From positions 434,001 to 498,000 of the forward strand of contig JAJTUP010000029.1 in the NCBI GenBank assembly GCA_021399435.1: 64,000 bases of DNA, given 5' to 3'. Under the pieces are notes generated by a model, which was not told the origin of the DNA, ran no database searches, and was given only the letters and a program-made list of their open reading frames with translations. This DNA comes from Diaporthe sp. PMI_573. Its lineage: Eukaryota > Ascomycota > Sordariomycetes > Diaporthales > Diaporthaceae. Below, one piece after another: positions 21,263-33,596 of the stretch. The translations under genes and the position numbers were made by a program. Numbering within the stretch: the stretch's first letter is position 1; every line of letters starts with the position of its first letter.

Positions 21263-24200
21263 TCAAGCCGTGGGTCGATCCCAGCACTCCTCAACCCAAT
21301 ACTTGACACACTTCGCAAACAGTTCTGCCCACTCATGCCGATCTGCCACCCACGGTGATACTCTACATGTCTTAGTGATAGCCAAGGCGGGCTCGCTTAA
21401 TAAGGGGTGACCCTCTACCTCAACTCTTCCATACCGTCTTCGGAAAAAGTCTAGCAACTTTCTTGGCGGGTTGCTTGCAACATCGGGGTCCGAGTCCACC
21501 AAACGCCGCAACCACTCACGCTGCGGTGCCAACTCGCAGGGGATGCCGTACTGAGCAAGGACTTCCTTGACGGCTGGGGCGAAGTCGCTGTTCCACCTCA
21601 TCGGTACCGCGCTGCTTACATTGAAATAAGACACCGGAAGCAAGGGATCGTCTCGCTCGTCGGCGTCGGCATCACACAGCGCCACATCCGCGATGGCAGC
21701 TCCCGCGACATCGGCGGGCAGCCAGAAATGCTCATCATGGACCACGCCGTCGCTTGCGGCCTCGATCAGAGGCAGCACGCCAACCGTCAGCGCGCTCTGT
21801 GCGACGGCGGGGTACGCCTCGCTCGCCTTCCAGCGCCCGAGCCTTGTGTCGCCCACGACCTGGCCGAGGCGCGCCACGCGGACGGACTCCAGGCCGTGGC
21901 CCGGGTGGGCCGCCGCGGCGAGAATCTCCTCCGCCACCCACTTGCTCTGGCCGTAGCCCATGGGACCCACGCTCTCCCACGGGTAAGGCTTTTCCAGTAC
22001 CTCAGGGCCGGCGTTGAGGACGGTGGCGATGCTCGAGACGAAGGTGAAGGCTGGCTTGGGCCGGAGGTTCGACCTCAGGGCGAGGCTGATGAGGTGATGG
22101 GTGGGCCGGATCGCCTGGGCTTCGAAGCTCTGGAAGCTGAGATTAAAATTGACGGGCCAGGCGTTGTGGATGAAGTGAGTTACGGTGTTGATTATCAGCG
22201 AGTAGGAAGGGTTGCTGGACGCAAAGAAACCATTTGGGTCAGATAGGTCTCCTGGGCACGCCACGACCTTCTCGAGCTGCACCGCAGAGAGGTCGGTCAG
22301 AAGTCCGGCGTCACTCAGGGCCACGTGCAGTCGTGCAAGGCCGTCGTGACGAGTTTGCGCGCGGACGAGACATAGGATGCGCTCTACATCTGGGCGTGAC
22401 AGCAAGGAGAATAAGAGGTGGGCGCCAACCTGGCCGGTTGCACCCGTGAGGAGCTACGAAACAACATATCAGCAGGCGTCAGTGGTTGCTTGGTTGGAAT
22501 AAGGTAGGTAAGGAGTTGAGGAGCAAAACAATACTTACCACAGTCTTCGCCTTGGTTGGAGCATTCACGGCTTCTGCACTAGGCTCAGTGGATGCGAAGT
22601 TGCTGTATTTCTTTACCATCGCCCTTGCCAGTTGTTCAAGATCGATTTGCTCTGAGTGCACATTGTTGCCAAGGTGCAAACGCAGCACATGGTCACCGAG
22701 AAGTGCGACCGTTGGATAGTCAAATACGACGTTCGTCGCTAGCGATATGCCGTGGAGATCAATTTCTCTTTGAATCCGGCTGCGAATATTGCTGGCTTGC
22801 AACGAGTCCACGCCGAGATCAAAAAAGTCTGCGTCGATAGATAAGTCGCCCAAGCCTTTCGTCTCATCAACAGCTCTGCCTTCTGATGTTGAGATGTCAT
22901 GTGCATCTTTTGATCGAATTTCGTCCTTAACGATACCTGAAACGATGGCAAGCACCTCATCATGTGACATTGGCACCTCTGTGACAGATTCTTTGAGTTT
23001 TGAGCCTGACCTGCCTGCATATAGCCTCTCGATATCCCCTTCCATCTCCTTGAGGAATGCCGAGCGGATGACGGTGCCTTTATCCGTCGCTGGGAACGGT
23101 GTACCTGCTTCCTTCACAACGATCATGTCCCTTGATATTCGAGCGTATGCCGGGACTCGTGAGTTTCCCAAATCGACACTAGGACTGATGGCCTTCATAA
23201 ACTCTGCGGGAGGGAGAGGGGCAGACGAAAGAGACTTGATTACCACCACACCGAGGGCCTCTTGTCCGGCCCCAAAGACAACAGCGGTGGCAACCTCTGA
23301 ATTGACTTTTAACGCATCCTCAACAGGGATGGGGTCGGCCTTCTCTCCATTGAGCATCACAATAATATCGTCCTTCCGGGCGGCGAACTTCCACAAGTCT
23401 GGTATCGTGGGGTGACGTTGAAACAAATCCTTGGTACCATACGACCCATCAGGTCGGTCCGAGAGAACCTTTTGTTTCAATCCCGGCCTAATCACGAGGT
23501 GATGTAAATCCTGCAAGGCGTGGCTAATCTCAGGTTCAAAATGGAGATACGGCTTGGCATGAGGCAAAGGCGTGACCCAGCTCCACAGCCATCTGTCAGC
23601 CGGCGGCTCCATCAAGGCGCCGCATTCGGTCTGTCCGTACAGATGAAAGATATTCCCGCCGGCCGCGACAATCTTGTCCCCCAAATCGTCCGGTATTGCT
23701 GACCCGGCATTGATGACTTGTCTCAAGACACTGAGTCTCTCCAGGCCACCATCCGCCTCGACCAGGAACTTCAAAGTGTACGGAACGGTAACTAAGGCCT
23801 CAGAACTCGTGGCATCTAGACAGCCGAACACGTTGGCTGCGGTTACGGGCCGAGACGCGTTGAGGAGACTCAGACGGGTGCCACTGACAAGTCCGCGGAG
23901 CAGTGTGGCGAGGCCAAAACTGTGAAAAAGTGGCAGCGTCGAAAGCGTGTCGACTCGTGGAATGCGCCGCACAATATCACTGGCTTGGGTGAGCCAAGCA
24001 GATGCAGGGAGAGGCACAGGCTTGGGAAGGCCTGTCGTGCCGCCGCTGTGAATGATGAAACCCGGCGCCGGGTCGAAGCACAACGGCCTGAAGTCAGGGC
24101 TGTCGATGGTATGACACTCCCGGTCCAAGAACTGAGCGTCGATCATTGGTAGAAGAGTGAAAGACTCTGCGAGCGAGCCGTTCTTCTGCAGTCTTTCGAG

Positions 24201-24641
24201 AGTGGTGGAAGATGGACCACTGGCAATGGCGATATCACACCCTGTCTCTTTGAGTAGGTGTATATACCCGGGATCTGCTAATCGTGGAGAAATAAAAAAG
24301 GTGGTGATTCCCAGCCGTTGAAGAGAAAGAAATGTCAGGTAATACTCGAGGCTCGAGATCCCAACAATTGCCACCACCAGTTTCCTTTGGTCTAGCCGGT
24401 CATCATGCTCCAGGCCCAGTCCACCAAGCGCTTTCGCAGCATAAACTGCTATTCGACGGGTAAGATGGTCCAGCTCGGTACCGGTGTAGTTGACAAGGTC
24501 TGTCTCATCCTTGGGGTAGGAAATGAGTGGTCGATCCGGGTGCGTCAGAGCCCTCGTTTCGAGGACATCGTTCAGAGTTGTGAACAATTTCAAGTCCTCG
24601 TGGTGAGGTTGCTCTACCTGGGGGACGCCAATGCTTCCCAT
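21263..24641 (-). CDS. NRPS-like carboxylate reductase (A-T-R)
   Basis: Two exons (24641-22539, 22453-21263) give 1097 residues with adenylation, thiolation and reductase domains and no condensation domain. The A domain has IIHSGGTTGLPKP near residue 200 (AMP-binding loop), HLYGQTECG, GTKDLF and a C-terminal TDKGTVIR with the conserved Lys. The T domain has DFFDLGVDSLQASN with the Ser for phosphopantetheine. The R domain begins with LLTGATGQVGAHLL for NADPH and has the YGQSKW Tyr-Lys pair of the extended SDR fold. Such enzymes activate an aryl or other carboxylic acid as AMP ester, load it as thioester and release it as aldehyde or alcohol. The single intron falls exactly between the T and R domains. 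It is intact and cytosolic. The substrate cannot be read with confidence. Confidence 0.92.
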
Positions 24642-26473
24642 ATCGTTTAGTCGATGGCAACTGCTTGGGAGGATTTATTGATCAAAGATGGGATTGCTCC
24701 AGCGGAGAGAGGGACGGCCACATGCACGGCGTTGGTCATCCAAGGCAGTGTGGTGATACGAAGGGACGTCCCAGCATCTAAGACGACATGCTGCCGGCTC
24801 CTCGACTTGGATCCAATCTTGACTCGGACGTCGAGTAAGTCTTCCCTGGTTCAAAGATGTCTGCCCTTGCTTACACCATGGTTTGTCAACATTCGTATCA
24901 CCCGCAATTCGCAACGCAGATGCCGCCATACCATCCCGATTTCGCTTCATATTTCTCCTAAAGTTAAGCACTCGGAATACTAATCGGCAGCCGATCATCC
25001 TCCGGTGCGCACGCTCCCCTGCGTGAGCGCTTTCCCGGAGAAGTCGTGTGCACTCCACCTGAATATGCAGTCCCGCAGCGCGCGCAACCTACGAGGATGT
25101 ACACTCCTTTGTGTGAGCTTCATTTGATCACAAAACTGCAGTCTTCATTTCACGGGATGTGATATTCGTATGTCGATCTTCCCTGGTAAAACATGTAGTG
25201 CGCAGGCCAACAACAAAAGTATACTTGCAACAAGGTCCCGCCACTATCTGGACAGGGCGTAATTCTCGCTGCAGGGCCTCCTAGACTTACACGGCATTTC
25301 TCACGGAAGTACGGATATAATTAACCACCTATTAGGTACGAAGGTCCAGACAATCCCAGTCGCGCTACTTAGCGAGGGACCCGCTGTCATCGCAAACAAG
25401 CTTCCCTGTGCACATCAGTGGAATCAGGGACCCATTGACAGATATGCTGTCCATCATGATCCCGGAGAGGAGCATTGGAAGTACGGTGAAGCATTCTTGG
25501 CCTGATTCAGGTTTCCTTGATTACATAGATGGTGATGTCCAACCTCGTGGTGTAAAGGTAATCAAGCCACGAAGCTGTGAGACCACATGTGCCCACATGT
25601 GGCACTCTGCTTGGGTATCGAGAGAGGCCTGCACTGTGTGCTCGAGTCTGCATTCGCTTAAGTACAACGCAAATTGAACGACCATCGGAACCCTGATGCA
25701 AGTTCTACGGACAGCCTGACTTCAAAATCGCGCAAATGCTTTTGCAATGTACATCCCTGACTCGGAACTCCATCTACATGCACCAACAAGCGAGAAGCTT
25801 CTCTCTCGCCGCCCGCCATGAGGATCCCTACAGGTGACACTTCTGCTACAGGTATCGGAGGAAGCTGACGTCGTGTCGGTCCACAATCTTTGCTCATCGG
25901 CATCAACCTTACAGTCCCTACTGTACTGTCGTCGCCAGAATCCGGTTTCGGAACTGCTGCGGGTCAGAAAGTGTAGCATTCCACGTGGGGACAAGATGCA
26001 GATGGATTAGATTAGATAAAACGCACATGCCACCTGCTTGCGGCTAGACGGCACTCCAGTTTTATCTGATGGCATGTCACGTCGGTGAACCAGACCTAAC
26101 ATGAATGCGGCGGGGACCAGGATATGAAATATCCACGATTAAAACTCAATAAGCTTTCGTGAAAATTATAGACATTTATTGTATACCCTTCAAAAACTTC
26201 CTATTTTTTATTCTAATATTAGAAGTTCATATCAGATCTTCATGAAAATCGCGAATTTGTGTGTAAAAAAAAAAAGGGAGTTATTTAAAGTTGTTATGGT
26301 TACAGTCTTCAATGGATTAGGTGGACCGCAACCCTTTCTGTCGCCGTGGGGTCTTTGAACTTATACGTAGTATAAAGACTGACGGGTGGATTGACCCAGG
26401 CTACCGCATTCTGTTGCATAGCATGCCATTACGTGTGATCTCTTTTGACCAAAACTCTACGTCTTTGCCCAAA
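24642..26473. other. Large intergenic region, partly AT-rich
   Basis: About 1.8 kb without a supported gene between the divergently transcribed NRPS-like and dehydrogenase genes. The part at 26130-26310 is strongly AT-rich, with a run of 10 or more A near 26264-26274 and poor coding potential. Short open frames in the rest have no family character. Confidence 0.5.
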
Positions 26474-27718
26474 ATGGAATTTTCGTATACTTGTGAGCCC
26501 GTGGTCCGCGTTTGTTCCCGAAGACCTCGTATTCTCTTGCTGGGTAAGACAGTGCATGACGGCGGAGAGGCTTTGCGCAACTCGGACTTTTTTGAGATAC
26601 ACGTGAGTCCCGCAGCATTGAGGGACGCCGAAATACTGCAGGATAGTTTGCTGACACGGTTGAAGACTCTGGATGCTGAAGACCGAGACCAACTCCTCGC
26701 CAAGATACCCAAACACATCGCGAAATATGGACCTTATCAGGCCCTGGTGACCCGTCTAAGCCCCAAGCCATACGAGCCATTTGATGCAGAACTCCTGTCT
26801 CCGTTTCTGCCAGATCTACGCATCATCGTGTCAGCGCAATGCGGATACAACGACTTTGACGTTGACTGGATGACAAATCAAGGAATATGGTTCTGCAACT
26901 CCAGAAATGCCACCTGTGAAGCGACGGCCGACATGGCCCTGTTTCTGGTGCTTGGCGTCCTCAGAAACACTTCTCTTGCCGAGCAGAACTTGCGAAATGG
27001 GCTCTGGCGCGCAGGCTTGGGACTTGGACAGGATCCATCTGGCATGACGCTCGGGATCGTGGGCATGGGAAAGACTGGCTCTCTGCTGGCTCGGAAAGCC
27101 AGCATGGCTTTCGGAATGCGAGTTGCATATTGGAATCGCAGCGGAAGATCTGTTCCTGCCCCGCCAAATCTTTTCTACAGACGATGCGACACTTTGGACG
27201 ACCTTTTGAAGTGCTCCGACGTTCTGTCCTTGCATTGCCCTTTGACAGAGGATACAAGAGGTCTCATGTCGCGCGACAAGTTCAACAAAATGAGGGATGG
27301 TTCATATTTCATTAACAGCTCGCGCGGCGCACTTGTCGATGACGAGGCCCTAGTAGAGAGTTTGGAAGCGGGAAAGATCCGACGCGCAGGACTTGACGTG
27401 TTTGACAACGAACCTGTTGGAATCCATCCATACTTCCGTTCACGACCAGACAAGGCCGTTGTCCAACCGCACATGGGTGGTTTGACCGAGGCCTCATTTG
27501 CCAAAGCAGCGACCGAATGTTTTGGCAACCTTCGGAGTTATTTTGAGACTGGGCGACCATGGGCTGCTGTCAATGAGGTGTCATGTCTGGATTTGCGGAC
27601 TGTGCCGAGGCGGACGACATTAGGTGTGACCGACGACAGCGTCCCTTTGAACTTGGGAACGGACGTGGAGGACCGGAAGGCCGACCGCTACGAGACAATT
27701 CGCATTGCAATCATATAA
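26474..27718 (+). CDS. D-isomer-specific 2-hydroxyacid dehydrogenase
   Basis: A single exon of 414 residues. The NAD(P)-binding motif is LGIVGMGKTG near residue 195. The catalytic Arg is in INSSRGALVDD, the Glu in LDVFDNEPVG and the His in VQPHMGG, all in the standard order. The enzyme interconverts 2-oxo acids and D-2-hydroxy acids in the cytosol, as glyoxylate/hydroxypyruvate reductases do. The start at 26474 has a good context; an in-frame ATG at 26423 would add 17 residues. The last 50 residues after VNEVS extend beyond the usual family end. It sits between the NRPS-like reductase and an FAD oxidase, so it may serve the same pathway. Confidence 0.88.
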   Translation: MEFSYTCEPVVRVCSRRPRILLLGKTVHDGGEALRNSDFFEIHVSPAALRDAEILQDSLLTRLKTLDAEDRDQLLAKIPKHIAKYGPYQALVTRLSPKPYEPFDAELLSPFLPDLRIIVSAQCGYNDFDVDWMTNQGIWFCNSRNATCEATADMALFLVLGVLRNTSLAEQNLRNGLWRAGLGLGQDPSGMTLGIVGMGKTGSLLARKASMAFGMRVAYWNRSGRSVPAPPNLFYRRCDTLDDLLKCSDVLSLHCPLTEDTRGLMSRDKFNKMRDGSYFINSSRGALVDDEALVESLEAGKIRRAGLDVFDNEPVGIHPYFRSRPDKAVVQPHMGGLTEASFAKAATECFGNLRSYFETGRPWAAVNEVSCLDLRTVPRRTTLGVTDDSVPLNLGTDVEDRKADRYETIRIAII

Positions 27719-28446
27719 TTCCCCTGGATGACGAGCTCATGATCAATTCGCCGCGACATCTCCGAACCCGGATAGAATTTAATCATTATCTAGTTGTGGA
27801 AGGTTAAATAAACCCTTTGAATTAGCATTCAAACTTTTATTACAAGCCCTTCTATAAAACCAATATCAAGTTGAATGCAATTTGGTAAGTACATTCTCCT
27901 AGACTGTAAAGATATTAGAAATTTTACATCAGTTCCTATGTACATGTTTAATCGACTGCCGTGAACACCCGCACATGACGTGATCATTTCCGGGTCATTT
28001 GAACATTCTAATATCCGATACTCCTGATTTTGGAAGGTACTAGGATGCAGCAAAAACTGGGACGACATCAAGGTCGGGTGAATTAGTACCCACATTGTGT
28101 GAGTGGAGAAGCTGTTGCCCGATGCCAAGGATCATGACATGGAACGACGATACTACTCCTTCTCGGGGCATCCACAATTTGGTTCCCCCTGTGCTTTTTC
28201 CATCGGCAGGTATGGACCCACAAGGTACCACTTCGCCCGGTCTCGCAGTCGGAGTGAATTTGATGCCGAGACCAATAAATAACAGCAGGGATACCTAAGG
28301 AGGTATAGAGATGCCGTAAGAGACGTTATAAGAAGCTATAGGCCTGAATGACAGTCTCCATTTTCTCAACGTGGCACTTTGGATCAAGGCCGTGATATTC
28401 TTGACTGGTCATCTGCCCAAGTCTTGCAAGTACAGTCTCTGTCAAG
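27719..28446. other. Intergenic region before the FAD oxidase
   Basis: About 730 bp with no gene seen. Confidence 0.45.
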
Positions 28447-30550
28447 ATGAAGTGGTGCAGCCTCATCAGTGCCTGTCTGGGCTTTGCGGCCACTGCCCAA
28501 GCTGCTACGGCCTGGCAGCAGCGCAATGAAACATTTCCGGTTGCGGACGCTCCTATTGGAGTCTTTTCCAATTTCACAAGCAAGGCCGATGCAGTGGCCA
28601 GTCTCGAGCTGACGCTCAACTCTTCAAAGATCTCTCGCCAAGGAGATTTCCGCTATGGGCAGACCATTGCCAGAATTTGGACTGAGCAGCGCAAGATCTG
28701 GCCTGAGTTGATTCTCTACCCGGAAAATACAGTCGACGTCAGTGTCATCATGCAGTTCTACTCTGTGGCTCACACTTTCTGGGGTGACAATGGATTTGCC
28801 ATTAGTACGTATAGTCCTCAAAACTTTCACGGTCTATCTATTTCACAATCATTCCCAATCTTTGTCTTTGCTAGCATTGATTGACTTTGGCACTTGCAGT
28901 GGGCGGCGGTCATGCAGACTTCGGAGGAGCACAGTCTCCCAGTGTCATAATCGACCTGTTAGTATCCTCTCCTGCCGACCCAGTCAATTCGAACAAGACC
29001 GTAGTCATTAATGCAGAATTCAAGCCACAAATTTGGTCAAACTGAGTTTGCCAGCACAGCCAACGTGAGCGCCACCAGCCCAAGCACTTCTTGGCCGATC
29101 TTGAAGGTAGGCGGCGGTAATGAAGCCGGCGACGTCTACAGCTTCCTCGAGGGAACCGGGTGGGCCTTTCTGGGTCCCCGTGCTGCCTCCATCGGTGTTG
29201 GCGGCTTCCTGCTCGGTGGAGGCATCGCATTCCAGACGAACAAGTACGGTATCGCCAACGACAATCTGGTGGGTCTGGAAGTGGTTCTGCTCGACGGACA
29301 AGTCATCTATGCCAACCCTTACAATGAGTACTCGGACCTCTTCTGGGCCTGCACTGGCGCTGGATGGATGGGCGTTGGCGTTGTCACCCACTTCTACATT
29401 CAAGCGTGAGTTTTGTCATCTTTCACGATTTCTAAATTTCGAGAACTACTTCCAGCTTCCGAATTCTGATTCAAACCACCTCAGGTACCCCGACCCTGGC
29501 GTTGTATACACTGCTACTATCGACTGGGCGGAGGATCAAGCCTCGCATGTGTTCGAGCAGACAACGAACTTCTTCGAGAATAACCAGGACCCTGACGCGT
29601 TCCCGGCACTCTTGTACTATTACAAAGATCCTCAGGAGCCAAACGCCGTGGTGCCGTTGCGCGAGCGCCAGTTCGTCTTCCAGCTCAACGCGGTGTACTT
29701 CGGAGGCAACGAGACCATACTCAACAGCACATTTGGCTCATTCTACGAAGGCGCTTCTTCCATTGCCATTCAAGAATGGACACTAAAGAGCCTGGACCAG
29801 TACCTCCTCACCAACTATCCCTGTCAGTACCACCCTTCTTCTTTTACGGATCCCTATTTTTGATGTCTTGGAATGTTTCAGAACGCATCACTTTAGTATC
29901 CGTAGCAGGTTACTAACACATACTAGACGGCTACCAGCGCATCTTCTACGGCAAGAGCCACACCCACTCAACTGTTGACTTCTACAACCAGACATTTGCT
30001 ATCTACAAGGACACCGTTAATGGATTAATCTCCCGTGGTGAGGACCCTGGTCACACCATCTGGGTGGACGAGTGTAAGTGAACCAAGTCCCCTTATCTGC
30101 TTGTCTGCCTTGTGCACTGGGAGCTGACACAACGTGCGTGAAGACCTCCTGCCGGGCCTTAATGGCCAGCTGCCAGCCAGCGACAGTGATACGGCCTGGC
30201 CCCACTCCACAAGCGCACACATCACCCTCACGTCGGCCGAGTGGACCAACCACACCAACCAGGCCTACGTTTACGACCGCGAGGAAAACCACCTGATGGC
30301 CTACCTGCGCGACTTCGAGAAGACCCAGGGTGAGCCCGCCATCTACGACTATCCCAACTACCTCGCGCCTTTCAGCGTCGCGGGCGAGGTCTGGGGCGAG
30401 GACAACTTTGCACGCCTGCTGGAGATCAAGTCCAAGTATGACCCTGAGTGTCTTTTCAACCGGGGCCGGGTCTTCGCTACGACTGCCTGTGTGGACAAGG
30501 GGCTGGCGACTACGTGGGTCGACAAGTCTGTCGGAGGCTTCGTCCAATAA
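28447..30550 (+). CDS. Secreted FAD-linked oxidoreductase (berberine-bridge/PCMH type)
   Basis: Six exons (28447-28804, 28900-28957, 29025-29405, 29485-29822, 29927-30073, 30144-30550) give 562 residues. A signal peptide (LISACLGFAATAQAA) is followed by the PCMH FAD-binding domain: WPELILYPENTVDV, then MGGGHADFGGAQSP, VIIDLHKFGQTE, VGVGGFLLGGG and FWACTGAGWMGVGVVTHF. The C-terminus has YDPECLFNRG, the usual end of the berberine-bridge domain. Exon 3 was placed after CAAG at 29024 because it is the only nearby acceptor that yields the family-conserved IDL-K-F block. Such enzymes oxidise sugars, alcohols or metabolites with O2. No stop or frameshift was found. It could act in the neighbouring metabolite pathway or on extracellular substrates. 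Confidence 0.9.
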
Positions 30551-31269
30551 CGGTTGTCACTCATAACAACACAGACAGACCTTACTGCACGTTGAAGGGT
30601 GAATATGATCTGGGGAGGCTTGTTCAGGCCTCGATATTCATGCGAACATGCCTCACTGTCGTGTTCACCCGATATAATGGTTGCCATGCTCATCTGAAGA
30701 GCGTGGAATATGACTACAATAATTACCTCTCAATTCTTAAACACCATCCAACAATTATGTACATGGTAGATTTCATGTCGGTTTAAAAACTTGTATCCTA
30801 ATTTTAGTACTAGTATTCGTCATTTCAAAGCTGTGGATTGGATTACAATATACTGCTTAACTAGATATACAAGTGCCTCGTTTCAATTAGTGAGTATTTC
30901 CTATTGAGTGATCTTTTCTATACTCGTCTTCTCCCTCCCTTGATTCCTCTTACTCTGGCCGCACTAATATATTCCAGGATTCTGCCTGGGATCTGTGGAC
31001 TGGATCGCGGAGCGGTGACAAACCTCAATGGGATTGAGTCTACAACGAATGTCGCTTTCTCTATATTTCAAGCTGTCTATTTGAGTGCTATCTACTTTAT
31101 ACGATGTGAAATCCCGGCGCAATTTATTTACTTGATTCCAAGATTGTGTTCTCATCCTTCTGTAAAGTGACTGAACTAGATCTCTTTGTTTGAACTAGCG
31201 GTGACTGCTGCCGGACTGCATGCCCGTACCGTGTCGGGAATCGGGAAATCGCCAGACTCTTCGAGTATG
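30551..31269. other. Convergent intergenic region
   Basis: About 720 bp between the convergent FAD oxidase and MFS genes. It is AT-rich in places (30700-30900) and no gene is seen. Confidence 0.45.
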
Positions 31270-32842
31270 CTATTGTTGAACAGTGGCGACATGGAACTTG
31301 CTCACAGAACGTATACGCGCCCCGTACCTGTAGAAGAAGGGTGGTAACAAGGCCAATGCTAATGCCACAAAACCCAGAACACTAGTCGCCCAGGGCGTAC
31401 CCATTGACTCGTACATGCTTTCTGCAAACACAGCAAATCCAGCGCCAAACAGTGACCGCAACAACGCACAAGCTGCAAGCGCGCTTGTGCTATATTCAGC
31501 ATAGCAATCAGTCAGGTACGCAGTTATTCCCAAGAACAACATGACCAAGCCAAAGCCGAACGGCACACCCGCTACAATGCTCCACTGCCAAGGTGTCGGG
31601 GGCAGGGCGGTCCATCCGAACCAGAAAAGGCCCAGAGGCAAGAGCCACGCCGCGATGATCAGATGGGGCAGTCGTGCCTCTGGCTGGATGGATCCGGGCT
31701 CGCCCAGCTTTCGGACATAGTACGCGTGAATGCGGTTGACCAAAGGAGACAGTGCGGCTGCGAGAACCATACCCAAGCCAATGCCGAGGAAGGAAAGTCC
31801 CGAGATGCTCAGGGACCACCCACGGGTCTTTTGGAACACGATGGGGTAGGCCGTGAAGTCGATAAAGAGAACGCCGTACACGAAGGCCATGTAGAGGGAC
31901 AGTGAAATCAGGATGGGCTCCGTGACCAAGATAATCCAGGGTCGCGTAAGGGTCAAGGCGAAAAGATTCCTCAAGGATTTTCGGCGCTGTCCACTGAATT
32001 CCGCCTTGGCTGTACCATGTCCCTCAAGTTTCTGCTGGAGCAGTCTTGGTGGGTATGTCTCAGGCAACCAAATGACAAGAACGGAATATATCGCAGCAGA
32101 AAACGATCAAGACAATCCAGAAATTCCATCTCCATGATACATATTGTGTCAGGACACCGCCAATAATAGGAGCAAGGACAGGACCACAGAAACTGGCGAC
32201 TGTGTAGAACGCCAAGGGCACGGATCGTTGGGAATCGGGCCACAAGTCGACTATTGAACCTGCAGAATTGGCGACGCCAGGTGAGCCGAAGAAGCCCGCC
32301 ATAAAGCGAAAAATGAGAAAGGCGGCTATGTTCGGCGAGAGAGCGCATCCCAGGTTTGCCAAGCAAAAGGTGAGGAACGTCGAATAGTAAATATGATTTC
32401 TTCCACTGGACAAAGTGTTCTGTGAGCACGGGACGCTGTGTTGATTCTTCTTGTTACTCACAATACCTCAGCCAACGGGGCAAAAATAAATGGCCCAAAA
32501 CCAAAGCCAACCAGGTATGTGGTTGCTCCCAGGGTAGATGCCGTCGTTGATGTGTTGAGGTCCTCTGCAATTGCACGGATTGCAGGTGTGTGTACGCTTG
32601 AGCTGAAACCAACTATGCCAGATATACCGACAACGATACCTGTATAAAACCCTATATCAAGTGTGTCATTATCAGGCAAATTTCACTGGGAAGCCATTTC
32701 TTGGGCACTCACATTTTGACAGGTTGGGCCAATTGACTGGGTTTTCTTCCCCACACAGGCCTTGGCCTTGCACTGCACTCGCCTCCGTGTCATACTCTCC
32801 TCCGGAGGACAATACTTCCTTCGAAGCAGCGCCGTGGCTCAT
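31270..32842 (-). pseudogene. MFS transporter (DHA1 type) with 1-bp frameshift
   Basis: Exons at 32842-32713, 32651-32462 and 32405-31270 encode a 12-span DHA1-type transporter. EENPVNWPNLSK precedes helix 1, VFGRNHIYYSTF is built across intron 2, FRFMAGFFGSPGVANSAGSI and SFCGPVLAPIIGGVL (motif C) follow. After NFWIVLIVF the frame runs into a stop, while the next frame continues at once with IYSVLVIWLPETYPP and stays open to the end. One extra base near 32098 explains this exactly: exon 3 is one base too long for its phases. Read as it stands, the protein would end near the middle, after about six spans. It is either a real null allele or a sequencing error. Otherwise it resembles multidrug or fluconazole-type exporters. 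Confidence 0.8.
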
Positions 32843-33596
32843 CTTTATGGTGAGTTCAGGCTTGTGAATCTGATTCTAGAGGCTCAAGATCTTGCTGCGA
32901 ACTGGCTCACAATTATTGTATGGTGCGCGCAGGTGCAATGGAAACGTCCGAGCAACAGCCCAAAAATGCCGCCAACCAAGCAGACTACGAAGGCATAGGT
33001 CTATAAAAGTCGTCACCCGAGAATGCTAATACAATCCAATGCTTTCGAGACAAAGGAAGGGACCGTAAAGCTGCCAGCTTGATATGATGTCACACACTGA
33101 GTATACGACTCGGCGCGCTGACAAAATTATCATGCAATTAACCTTGGAAGCCCAGTGATTTTCCTAATCTGGCGCGCCAGTCCGGTGGGAATTGAGTGTA
33201 CCTTGAATTTCATGTCGCACAAACGCATCCTTCTGCAGCTTCTTCAAAATATTCCCTATAGTGTACAAGTGGACCGGCCATGGCGATCCAAAATGTCTCA
33301 GCATCATAAAATCTGATTCGATTCCCATTCCCGGACTTCGACCCCGCATACGTCATTTCCTTCCTCATCCAAGCATGTCAAAATCCATGGATGCTGGCGA
33401 TGTATGAATACGTCAGTGGATGAGGACGTAGGCGGTGAAGTCGTAGCATCGCGAGTTTCGGCGGCGTGAGAAACGGGCGTTGACCAAGTATAAAAGGTGG
33501 CAATGCTTCGCGGTGTCCATAATGCTGCGGAGGCTGAAGTAGTCTATCTTCTGTTAAACCATCACTTTCAAAGCGGACTTCTTATTCTATCTCAAG
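32843..33596. other. Divergent promoter region, MFS and flavin oxidase
   Basis: About 750 bp with no gene seen. It is a likely shared regulatory region. Confidence 0.45.
33489..33496 (+). promoter_or_regulatory. TATA-like box of the flavin oxidase gene
   Basis: TATAAAAG lies about 100 bp before the ATG at 33597 and is the best TATA match in this promoter. The assignment is by position only. Confidence 0.5.

Noticed and set aside
21735..22246. Long frames opposite the reductase domain
   Set aside because: Shadows of the GC-rich NRPS-like gene without domain character.
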